Positions 1 through 6,142 of a stretch of 6,419 bases of DNA are shown piece by piece. This stretch comes from Hyphomicrobium sp. (GTDB lineage: Bacteria; Pseudomonadota; Alphaproteobacteria; Rhizobiales; Hyphomicrobiaceae). Made by a program: the position numbers and the translations under genes. Below the pieces are notes generated by a model. That model did no database searches. It saw only the letters and a list, made by a program, of their open reading frames with translations, and was not told where the DNA came from. The stretch spans positions 1-6,419 of the forward strand of contig JAUWCP010000140.1 in NCBI GenBank assembly GCA_030609245.1, written 5' to 3'. Numbering within the stretch: position 1 is the stretch's first letter; each line of letters begins with the position of its first letter.

Positions 1-23
1 GGTTTGCCTCTTTCCGACTGGAC

Positions 24-37
24 TTGACGCAGATCAT
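24..37. promoter_or_regulatory. Possible imperfect FNR/FixK-type operator upstream of the cytochrome c gene
   Basis: The sequence TTGAC-GCAG-ATCAT matches the FNR/FixK pattern TTGAY-N4-RTCAA except for the last base. It lies about 118 nt upstream of the chosen cytochrome start at 155. One mismatch in a short degenerate motif is weak evidence on its own. The call gains some weight from the perfect site of the same class at 2126-2139 and from the cytochrome function of the gene downstream. No convincing -10/-35 pair could be placed next to it. Confidence 0.3.
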
Positions 38-154
38 TCCTCTTGCCACGTGCGCAAAGCTAAGCTGCGCCGGCTCCAAATGGATAAATGAGTGTGGTCG
101 GCCATCGGCATAGTGCCACCATCTCGCCTCCGACAGCGTGAAAAAGAGCTGACT

Positions 155-481
155 ATGCGCATTCTGAACGCGATCGCAGCGTTGGCCCTGATCCTGGTGC
201 CGAGTACCGCGGGAGCCGTAGAGCTTGGCGATCCGCAGCAAGGCCTCCAATATGCAAGACAGAATTGCGCAGAGTGCCACGCGGTTGACGCAGGCGACCA
301 GCTATCGCCGAACCCTGACGCGCCAAGCTTTGAAGATGTAGCCAATACACCGGGCATGAACGCCCGTGCGCTCGTCGTGTGGTTCCAAAGCCCACATCCG
401 ACGATGCCCAATTTCATCATCCCTGCCCAGGACACCGACAACATCGTCTCGTATATTACGAGCTTGCGTGCAAAGCAGTGA
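155..481 (+). CDS. Small secreted monohaem class I cytochrome c
   Basis: The 108-residue product is a c-type cytochrome, an electron carrier matured in the periplasm by covalent haem attachment. Residues 1-21 form a signal peptide: a short positive start, a hydrophobic stretch of Ala, Leu and Ile, and an Ala-Gly-Ala cleavage site before VELGD. The haem motif CAECH is at residues 38-42, with His42 as proximal ligand. Met84 in HPTMPNF is the likely distal ligand. One motif and about 87 mature residues fit a soluble class I cytochrome. The ATG at 155 is chosen because it places the signal peptide at the N-terminus. An in-frame GTG at 92 would add 21 charged residues in front of it. The ribosome binding site is weak (AAAGAG around 143-148). 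The partner is unknown; terminal oxidases, dehydrogenases and denitrification enzymes are all possible. An imperfect FNR-like site lies upstream. The next gene is 198 nt away, so co-transcription is uncertain. Confidence 0.9.
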   Translation: MRILNAIAALALILVPSTAGAVELGDPQQGLQYARQNCAECHAVDAGDQLSPNPDAPSFEDVANTPGMNARALVVWFQSPHPTMPNFIIPAQDTDNIVSYITSLRAKQ

Positions 482-557
482 GGGCCCTGCTGGCAACTCC
501 CCGGCCGGCTTCTGCCTTGAGAAATGCTCCGACGATGCAGATATAAGAGGAGGTACG

Positions 558-623
558 TTGCAGCGTGCAGAAGGCTTGAAGGAGAACAACAGCCCTTCAA
601 CTGCAGTGTGGTTAGAAGAATAA
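558..623 (+). CDS. Possible 21-residue micro-ORF with a strong Shine-Dalgarno
   Basis: In the gap between the cytochrome and CBS genes, GAGGAGG at 547-553 is a near-ideal ribosome binding site. It is followed four bases later by a TTG that opens a 21-codon frame ending in TAA at 621-623. The predicted peptide starts MQRAEGLKEN, is polar and has no membrane segment or recognisable motif. The support is the Shine-Dalgarno alone. The start codon is the rare TTG and the spacing is slightly short. It could be a leader peptide for the CBS gene, a remnant of a lost gene, or chance. I do not recognise it. Confidence 0.22.
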   Translation: MQRAEGLKENNSPSTAVWLEE

Positions 624-625
624 GG

Positions 626-667
626 ATGTCATTAGCGATTGATCTTGAGGGACAGAGCATCCGCTGA
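626..667 (+). CDS. Possible 13-residue micro-ORF just before the CBS gene
   Basis: An ATG at 626 begins two bases after the stop of the preceding micro-ORF. It reads 13 codons (MSLAIDLEGQSIR) to TGA at 665-667, ending directly against the GAAGGAGG ribosome binding site of the CBS gene. Its own ribosome binding site would be AAGG at 622-625, too close to the ATG to be convincing. The neat end-to-start arrangement could allow translational coupling into the CBS gene, but random frames of this length are common. Treat it as a candidate leader element only. Confidence 0.13.
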   Translation: MSLAIDLEGQSIR

Positions 668-679
668 GAAGGAGGCATC

Positions 680-1102
680 ATGACCAACCGAACGATCGCA
701 GACATTGTCGCAGACCAAAACCCGCTTGTCCTGGCCGCGCACGAGACGGTACAGCAGGCCTGCAAGTGCATGTGCGAACATCGCGCCGGTTCAGTGCTCG
801 TGATCGACGACCAACGGCGCCTGAGCGGCATCTTCACCGGCCGCGACGCAGTGCGTACATTTGCGGAAGGTAAGGTTGCTGCGGTGACGACGCTGGCGCA
901 GGCGATGACGCCGAATCCCACCACCATCGCGCCCGAGAGCCGCGCAATCGACGCGCTGCGGGCGATGAATGATGGCGGCTTCCGTCATCTTCCAGTCGTC
1001 GAGAACGGAAAGATCTGGGGCATCGTCTCGCGTAGCGATTTCAAGGGAATGGAAATTGATCGGCTGGACGAGGAAACGCAGCTGTGGGAATGCATCCGCT
1101 GA
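680..1102 (+). CDS. Two-CBS-domain (Bateman module) protein, likely nucleotide sensor
   Basis: The 140-residue protein consists almost only of a CBS pair. The first CBS repeat spans about residues 8-62 and ends in the typical LSGIFTGRDAVR. The second spans about 75-125 and contains the characteristic FRHLPVVENGKIWGIVSRSD. CBS pairs commonly bind adenine nucleotides such as AMP, ATP, NAD(H) or S-adenosylmethionine and report energy state. Stand-alone pairs often act on a partner protein, and the partner is not identifiable here. There is no signal peptide or membrane segment, so it should be cytosolic. The start at 680 is supported by a strong ribosome binding site, GAAGGAGG at 668-675. Its stop lies 8 nt from the stop of the convergent pfkB gene. 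Stand-alone two-CBS proteins of this size are seen in low-oxygen regulons, for example Hrp1 of Mycobacterium tuberculosis, which fits the FNR-like sites nearby. That link is inferred. Confidence 0.92.
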   Translation: MTNRTIADIVADQNPLVLAAHETVQQACKCMCEHRAGSVLVIDDQRRLSGIFTGRDAVRTFAEGKVAAVTTLAQAMTPNPTTIAPESRAIDALRAMNDGGFRHLPVVENGKIWGIVSRSDFKGMEIDRLDEETQLWECIR

Positions 1103-1110
1103 CGTGCGCT

Positions 1111-2049
1111 TCAAATGACCTCAAGCTCGACCTCGCCGACGAAGTGCTCGACGTCCTCTCGACGGCAAAGCCCGGTCCCTGGCGTCAACAACGCCAAAGA
1201 CCCCGCGGCGACACCGTAGCGAAGCGCATCCTCAAAACGGCGACCCGAACTCAGCGCCCACACTAAGGCACCCAAAAAGCTGTCGCCGGCGCCGATCGCG
1301 CTGACGGGGTGAACCGGAATGGCCTTGGCAAACCAAGCTTGCTCCGAGGTGACCAACAAGGCGCCCTGGTCGCCAAGCGTCAAGGCAACGACCTTCGCCA
1401 GGTTTGCGTTCACGAGCTTGCGGCATGCTTCGACCCACGCCGCCTTGCCTTCCAGGTGCTCACCCACAAGCGAGCGCAGTTCGCGCAAATTTGGCTTGAT
1501 GAGGTAGGCGCCTTCCGCCAAAGCGGCCTTCAGCGCGGCTCCGGAGCTATCGAGGATAAACTTCGCGTCCTTGGCCTTGGCGACCTTAGCGACCTCTCCG
1601 TAAACTGTGTCGGGTACGCCAGGCGGCAGACTTCCACTCGCAACAATGAACTCTGGTCTGGCATCGAGTGACACTAGAGCGTCGAGACACGCCCGCCATT
1701 CCGGTTCGGAAAGACGGGGACCGGGAACAACGAAGCGATATTGTTGCCCGCTCTCTTTCTCAAAGGCGGCAAAATTCTCGCGCGATTCCTCGCCGATTGG
1801 CACGGTTAAGCTTGGAACGCTTTCCTGGGCGACGAGCTTCCCGAGCAGCTCGCCGATCGATCCACCCGTGGCGTAGATCGCGACCACATCCCCGTCGAGC
1901 CTGCGAATAACACGCGCGACGTTGATGCCGCCACCACCGGCTTCGCGTTCGGCCGATATGCAGCGAAGCTTGTGGATTGGCTCGATACGCTCCACCTCAA
2001 CAGAAATATCGACCGCTGGATTAGGGGTTAGAGTCGCGATTTTGGTCAT
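1111..2049 (-). CDS. pfkB: PfkB-type 6-phosphofructokinase (ribokinase-family sugar-phosphate kinase)
   Basis: The 312-residue protein belongs to the PfkB/ribokinase family and is close to the length of E. coli PfkB (phosphofructokinase 2). Family signatures are in order: substrate-binding AGGGGINVAR at residues 37-46, VASGSLPPG at 136-144, ILDSSGAALKAAL at 165-177, IKPNLREL at 184-191, and the ATP-site/anion-hole GAGDS at 253-257 with catalytic Asp256. The segments KLRC, GQQYRFVVPG and GVAAGS also align with my memory of E. coli PfkB, favouring fructose-6-phosphate phosphorylation. FruK (1-phosphofructokinase) and LacC (tagatose-6-phosphate kinase) are close relatives and cannot be excluded. 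The ATG at 2049 gives the family-typical start MTKIATLTPNPAVD. An extension to 2148 would add 33 basic, unrelated residues and run over the operator. The ribosome binding site is weak. The gene is divergent from the ACP-ligase gene across an FNR-type box and convergent with the CBS gene. Confidence 0.88.
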   Translation of the reverse strand: MTKIATLTPNPAVDISVEVERIEPIHKLRCISAEREAGGGGINVARVIRRLDGDVVAIYATGGSIGELLGKLVAQESVPSLTVPIGEESRENFAAFEKESGQQYRFVVPGPRLSEPEWRACLDALVSLDARPEFIVASGSLPPGVPDTVYGEVAKVAKAKDAKFILDSSGAALKAALAEGAYLIKPNLRELRSLVGEHLEGKAAWVEACRKLVNANLAKVVALTLGDQGALLVTSEQAWFAKAIPVHPVSAIGAGDSFLGALVWALSSGRRFEDALRYGVAAGSLALLTPGTGLCRREDVEHFVGEVELEVI

Positions 2050-2125
2050 GTCACTCGTGGAGTGGTGATACTCTCGTCTGCGCCTCAAAAGGAGGAAAGA
2101 GTGCCCCCTTTTCGTTGAGCGCTTG

Positions 2126-2139
2126 TTGATCGCAATCAA
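2126..2139. promoter_or_regulatory. Perfect FNR/FixK-type operator in the pfkB / ACP-ligase divergent region
   Basis: TTGAT-CGCA-ATCAA is an exact match to the consensus for FNR-family regulators (FNR, FnrL, FixK, Anr), and one more complementary base pair on each side (G...C) extends the palindrome to 16 bp. It sits in the 182-nt gap between two divergent genes, with its centre about 83 nt from the pfkB start and about 99 nt from the GTG of the ligase gene. Either or both promoters could be controlled, and the palindrome gives no direction. FNR-family proteins usually activate from sites centred near -41.5 or further upstream, at about -61.5 or -71.5. A weak -10-like CATAAA at 2193-2198 would put the ligase start of transcription near 2205, with the site near -72. 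That promoter is only a suggestion. Confidence 0.75.
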
Positions 2140-2231
2140 CGACAACAAGTAGCTTTAGAGGATTTCTGTTTTCAGGCGACGAGCATTCGCGCCATAAATT
2201 CGCAAGCTACTCATACGGGAGCGCCTGCCCC

Positions 2232-5114
2232 GTGATCGACGCACCGCAACATTCTGTCGGTACCGATCAGGATAAAGCCAGCGCCGAGGTTGCTACACGC
2301 TTCAGCCGCCTCGTGAGGGATCTGGTTTGGGAACTCCACCCCCACATGCAACGCAGGGCGGCAGTGACCCTCGACAGCGATCTCGACCGCGACCTGGGTC
2401 TCGACAGCCTGGGCCGCGCCGAGCTGGTCCTGCGCATCGATCGCATGTTCAAGGTTCGTCTACCCGATCAGCTGATCGCCGATGCCAACACGCCGCGTGA
2501 TCTTCTGCAGGCGCTTCTTGGTGCAGCGCCGGACAGGGCAGCGGCTTTGGAAGCACTACCGGCAACGACGATGGAGCTACCTGAGGTCGTTGCGCCCTTC
2601 ACCGCAGAAACATTTATCGATGTTCTTTCTTATCATGTGCGCTTGCATGGCGACCGTCCGCACGTGCTCCTTTGGCGCAGCGAAGACGACGAACAGACAA
2701 TCACTTATGCCGAACTCGATCGCGAGGCCCGCGTCATGGCAGCTGGCCTTATCGAGCGCGGGCTGACACCTGGCGAGCGCGTCGCCATCATGCTGCCCAC
2801 GGAGGCCGCCTTCTTCGAGGCCTTTTTCGGCGTGCTATATGCGGGCGGCATTCCCGTTCCTTTGTATCCGCCGTTTCGGCGGGCGCAAGTTGAGGACCAC
2901 CTGCGGCGGCAAGGGGGGATCTTACGAAATGCCAGCGCGAGTTTTCTTATTATTGGCTCGGAGATCCGCAACGTCGGCCAGTTATTGCTGGGACTTTGCG
3001 AAGACCTTCGACACGTGGAAACAGTAGAATCTCTGTCGCACGCGGGATCGATCGAGCAAATCGTACCGGCAGGACCGGAGACGATTGCGCTCATTCAATA
3101 CACGTCCGGCAGTACTGGTGACCCCAAGGGGGTCGTCCTCACGCACGCAAACCTCTTGGCGAACATTCGAGCGATGGGCGAGGCGCTCGACGCAAGCTCG
3201 GCGGACGTATTCGTGAGCTGGCTTCCGCTCTATCACGACATGGGGCTAATCGGGGCTTGGCTCGGCACGCTTCACTACGGTGTCCCCACAATCATCATGC
3301 CGCCGCTTGCCTTCCTTGCGGACCCGGGGCGCTGGTTGCGCGCCATGGGCCGGCATAGAGCCACAATCTCGGCCGCGCCCAATTTCGCATTCGAGTTGTG
3401 CTGCAAGAACGTGCGCGATGAGGACATCAAGGGGCTCGACCTCAGCTCCCTTAAGATGCTGGTGAACGGTGCAGAGCCGGTCAGCCCTGTCACGATCGAG
3501 CGATTCACCGCTCGCTTCACGAAGTTTGGGTTCCAGCCCGAAGCCTTGGCCCCCGTCTACGGCCTCGCTGAAAACGCCGTGGGTCTGACTTTCCCCCCAG
3601 TTGGCCGGGGTCCGATCGTGGACCGGGTTCAGCGCTCAGCGATTTCTCGCGACGGGCATGCGAAAACGGCCAGCCCTGGCGATGCGGCCGCGCTCAATTT
3701 TGTTGCGTGCGGGCGACCCATCGAGGGTCATGAAGTTCGCATTATCGATGACGCCGGCGCGGAAGCACCCGAACGCACCGAAGGCCGGCTCCAGTTCAAA
3801 GGACCTTCTGCAACGCGCGGCTACTTCCGCAACCACGAGAAGACCAAGGCACTTTTCGACGGCGAATGGCTGGAGAGCGGGGATCGGGCCTATATCGCCG
3901 GCGGAGACGTGTTCATCACCGGCCGCATCAAGGACATGATTATCAAGGCGGGGCGCAACATCTATCCCCACGAGCTGGAGGAGCTCGTTGGAAGCGTCGA
4001 CGGGGTTCGCAAAGGGTGCGTGGCGGCTTTTGCGAGCACATCTGAGGATGCGGATACCGAGCGCCTCGTGCTGCTAGTCGAGACACGTCTCACCGAGCCC
4101 GACGCAATCGATGCGCTGAGGAGCCGGATTGTCGAGGCGGCCAAGACACAGCTCGATATTGCACCTGATGACGTGGTGTTGGCTCCGCCTCACACAGTGC
4201 CGAAGACATCGAGTGGAAAGCTGCGCCGCTCTGCGGCGCGCACTCTTTATGAGAGCGGTTTGCTTTCAAAGAAGGGCTCCGCGCTTTGGTGGCAGCTGGC
4301 GCGCCTCTCCCTTTCCGGGTTCGGCAACCGCATGCGCCGTCTGCGCAGATGGATCTTCGATCGCGTCTATGCGGGCTACTGGTGGACACTGCTGGTCGCA
4401 ATCGCAGCCATCTCGTGGCCGGTTGTTGTCCTGCTGCCGAAGCGGCGGTGGCGCCATCAGGCGATCCACTTCGCGGCGCGCGCATTCTTATGGCTTACCG
4501 GCCTGTCGCCCAAGGTCCTCACGGACGAGCCAATCCCTGCGCGCAAGGTAACGCTCGCCGTCAACCATTCGAGCTATCTCGATGCGGTGGTGCTCTCAGC
4601 GGCTCTCCCAGGCCCGCTCTCATTTGTTGCGAAAGAGGAGCTGGCCAACCAGCGCGTTGCAGGGCGCTTCCTGCGTCGCGTCGGCACGCTGTTCGTACGC
4701 AGAGCGGACGTCATGGGCGGCGTCGAAGACACGCGGAGTATTCTGGAGGCATTACTTGCCGGTGAACGTATCGTCTCGTTCCCGGAAGGGACGCTCACTC
4801 GAATGCCGGGCCTTCTCGGATTTCAACTCGGAACTTTCTCCGTTGCGGTCGAGGCCGGCGTTCCGGTCGTCCCGGTCGTCATCACAGGAACGCGGTCAGT
4901 TCTACGCGGTGGACAGTGGTTTCCACGGCATGGTGAAATAGGCGTCCACATTGGCGAAGCGCTGCAAGCAGAGGGAGACGACTTCAGCGCGGCCGTGCGC
5001 CTGCGCGATGCTGTGCGCGCGCGGATGCTAGCGCTTTGCGGCGAGCCTGATCTCGCACTGGAGAAGGTATCGCTGGAAGCGCCACCGGCGAATACATCAC
5101 AAAATGCCTCATGA
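2232..5114 (+). CDS. Three-domain ACP / fatty-acyl-AMP ligase / PlsC-type acyltransferase fusion
   Basis: This 960-residue protein has three parts. Residues about 20-97 are an acyl carrier domain with DLGLDSL and phosphopantetheine Ser59. Residues about 122-672 are an adenylate-forming ligase: P-loop YTSGSTGDPKG at 290-300, WLPLYHDMGLIG at 330-341 (typical of fatty-acyl-AMP ligases), YGLAENAVGLT at 443-453, SGDR at 549-552, GRIKDMIIKAGRNIYP at 564-579, and the C-terminal lysine in KTSSGK (Lys663). After a basic stretch and a hydrophobic segment at about 715-735, a PlsC-like acyltransferase covers about 770-935: HX4D in NHSSYLD (His779, Asp784), GTLFVRR at 818-824, FPEGT at 850-854 and VPVVPVVITGT at 877-887. 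All expected catalytic residues are present. By family knowledge it should adenylate a free fatty acid, load it on its own ACP arm and transfer it to a lysophospholipid or similar acceptor at the membrane. The acceptor is unknown. It resembles E. coli Aas in concept but has the reverse domain order and a built-in ACP. The GTG start has GGGAG at 2217-2221; later ATGs would cut the ACP. Confidence 0.9.
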   Translation: MIDAPQHSVGTDQDKASAEVATRFSRLVRDLVWELHPHMQRRAAVTLDSDLDRDLGLDSLGRAELVLRIDRMFKVRLPDQLIADANTPRDLLQALLGAAPDRAAALEALPATTMELPEVVAPFTAETFIDVLSYHVRLHGDRPHVLLWRSEDDEQTITYAELDREARVMAAGLIERGLTPGERVAIMLPTEAAFFEAFFGVLYAGGIPVPLYPPFRRAQVEDHLRRQGGILRNASASFLIIGSEIRNVGQLLLGLCEDLRHVETVESLSHAGSIEQIVPAGPETIALIQYTSGSTGDPKGVVLTHANLLANIRAMGEALDASSADVFVSWLPLYHDMGLIGAWLGTLHYGVPTIIMPPLAFLADPGRWLRAMGRHRATISAAPNFAFELCCKNVRDEDIKGLDLSSLKMLVNGAEPVSPVTIERFTARFTKFGFQPEALAPVYGLAENAVGLTFPPVGRGPIVDRVQRSAISRDGHAKTASPGDAAALNFVACGRPIEGHEVRIIDDAGAEAPERTEGRLQFKGPSATRGYFRNHEKTKALFDGEWLESGDRAYIAGGDVFITGRIKDMIIKAGRNIYPHELEELVGSVDGVRKGCVAAFASTSEDADTERLVLLVETRLTEPDAIDALRSRIVEAAKTQLDIAPDDVVLAPPHTVPKTSSGKLRRSAARTLYESGLLSKKGSALWWQLARLSLSGFGNRMRRLRRWIFDRVYAGYWWTLLVAIAAISWPVVVLLPKRRWRHQAIHFAARAFLWLTGLSPKVLTDEPIPARKVTLAVNHSSYLDAVVLSAALPGPLSFVAKEELANQRVAGRFLRRVGTLFVRRADVMGGVEDTRSILEALLAGERIVSFPEGTLTRMPGLLGFQLGTFSVAVEAGVPVVPVVITGTRSVLRGGQWFPRHGEIGVHIGEALQAEGDDFSAAVRLRDAVRARMLALCGEPDLALEKVSLEAPPANTSQNAS

Positions 5115-5154
5115 AAGTGGAAACGGCAGCAATCAAGCTACGTGGAACGAAATT

Positions 5155-5562
5155 ATGAACCGACGACGATCCTCGCTTGGCCTGTTTGGTATCTTTGGGC
5201 GATCTCAAGACCTGCGCCGGCTCGACCAGGCCCTGCGGTCGGTTGATGTCCATCCACGGCTCGTTCCAGAGGCCGTCAAGCTCACCATCGTAAACCTGCT
5301 GAAGGATCACGCGATCGGCAATGAACCTGCGCCCCAATCCTATAGGGCGGCAGCGGAATTGGTGGGCTACTGCATGATTGGGGCGGAGCCTTTCGCGGGG
5401 GCGAACGACGCGCATCTTGCGCTTCAGGTTGAAGGTCGAATAGACGCCGCGATGCTATCCGGTGACAGTCTCGATGCGCAGTTGATCTTGTTAACTTTGC
5501 ACGCGCGCGTGATCCAGCCGAGCGTCGTCGATCGCTACGACCTTGAGAGTGCGACCGATTGA
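5155..5562 (+). CDS. Uncharacterised small, mostly helical protein
   Basis: I cannot assign a function. The 135-residue product begins with a basic stretch (MNRRRSS) followed by LGLFGIFGRS, then predicted helices with LRRLDQALR, VPEAVKLTIVNLLKDH, YRAAAELVGYC and DAQLILLTLHARVIQPSVVDRY. There are no cofactor motifs, signal peptide or clear membrane span. The pattern gives me the impression of a conserved alphaproteobacterial hypothetical family, which I could not check. An in-frame ATG at 5104 would add 17 polar residues and overlap the end of the preceding gene by 11 nt. I prefer 5155 because the extra codons have lower third-position GC, no ribosome binding site precedes 5104, and GGAA stands at 5144-5147 ahead of 5155. 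Its position directly behind the ACP-ligase-acyltransferase gene suggests co-transcription and perhaps an accessory role, which is inference. Confidence 0.75.
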   Translation: MNRRRSSLGLFGIFGRSQDLRRLDQALRSVDVHPRLVPEAVKLTIVNLLKDHAIGNEPAPQSYRAAAELVGYCMIGAEPFAGANDAHLALQVEGRIDAAMLSGDSLDAQLILLTLHARVIQPSVVDRYDLESATD

Positions 5563-5689
5563 AGGCCGCCAAGGCCACGTGCAGCCTCCCCGGTCCGCCG
5601 CCCCCGCGCACACCACTCCTTCTGGTGCATTGCATCCTTCAGGAGGGCGTGTCGCGCGCGCGGCTAATCTTCTACGCTTTTAAGCGCGG

Positions 5690-6049
5690 TTAGTTCACCT
5701 TTTCAGCGCTCGAGGTATTGGTCGACGGATTGTTCATTGTCAGACCTTTGCTCCAGGCCGTCTTGGTATAGCCGTCACCGTCCTTAGCGATCTTGGTGGT
5801 CCAACCGTTCGTCCAATCGATGACCGCAGCACCGTTGTCAAACTTCCAGGTGCCTTCCATTACCTCGCCGCTGCGATTACCCGTCGCTGACCCATTATCG
5901 CCTAATGTGATCTCGAAGGCCGTGCCAGCGGTGTCGGCCACCTTCCACTTGCCGGCGAAGTCGCTTGCGGTCGGGCCAGAGCAAGCCGTTACGGCCAGGG
6001 CAAAGAGCGCCGCAAGGACGACGGTTGTCGCTTTTGCGATCTTGTGCAT
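5690..6049 (-). CDS. Small secreted lipoprotein of unknown function
   Basis: The 119-residue product has a lipoprotein signal peptide: MHKIAK, a hydrophobic stretch to residue 20, and the lipobox VTAC with Cys23 as the site of lipid attachment. Ser at position +2 does not suggest inner-membrane retention under the E. coli rule, so outer-membrane anchoring is likely. The mature part has short alternating segments that look like a beta-sheet fold: GKWKVAD at 33-39, FEITLGDNGSATG at 45-57, GTWKFDNGAAVIDWTNGW at 66-83, then KDGDGYTKTAW. This is similar in pattern to small lipocalin-like or META/DUF-type lipoproteins, with no specific match I can name. The start at 6049 is supported by GGAGG (complement of 6059-6063) nine bases upstream. 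A start at 6097 would put 16 residues before the signal peptide. It is convergent with the uncharacterised gene across a 127-nt gap with no convincing terminator. Confidence 0.82.
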   Translation of the reverse strand: MHKIAKATTVVLAALFALAVTACSGPTASDFAGKWKVADTAGTAFEITLGDNGSATGNRSGEVMEGTWKFDNGAAVIDWTNGWTTKIAKDGDGYTKTAWSKGLTMNNPSTNTSSAEKVN

Positions 6050-6142
6050 GGGTATGGTCCTCCAAACGATCAGCAATTCACATCCAATACATGACAACGT
6101 CGTGCGCTGTCCTGCCGTCGTGTGTCTTAAAGTTCCTTACGC

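Noticed and set aside
92..154. GTG start at 92 for the cytochrome
   Set aside because: It would put 21 charged residues in front of a normal signal peptide. The ATG at 155 fits export.
639..652. TTGAT half-site upstream of the CBS gene
   Set aside because: The second half reads AGGGA instead of ATCAA, so it is not an FNR-type palindrome.
34..927. 297-residue open frame on the - strand across the cytochrome and CBS genes
   Set aside because: It lies antisense to two genes with clear haem and CBS motifs, its product is low-complexity Ser/Arg/Ala-rich with no domain, and it has no ribosome binding site. It is a GC-driven shadow frame.
4129..4765. Several overlapping open frames on both strands inside the 3' third of the ACP-ligase-acyltransferase gene
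   Set aside because: They are antisense or out-of-frame to a continuous coding sequence with ligase and PlsC motifs, and have Arg/Ser-rich shadow composition.
5611..5690. Possible terminators between the two convergent genes: CACCA...TGGTG at 5611-5627 and CGCTTTTAAGCG at 5675-5686
   Set aside because: The stems are only four or five pairs and have no T tract, so they are too weak to call intrinsic terminators.
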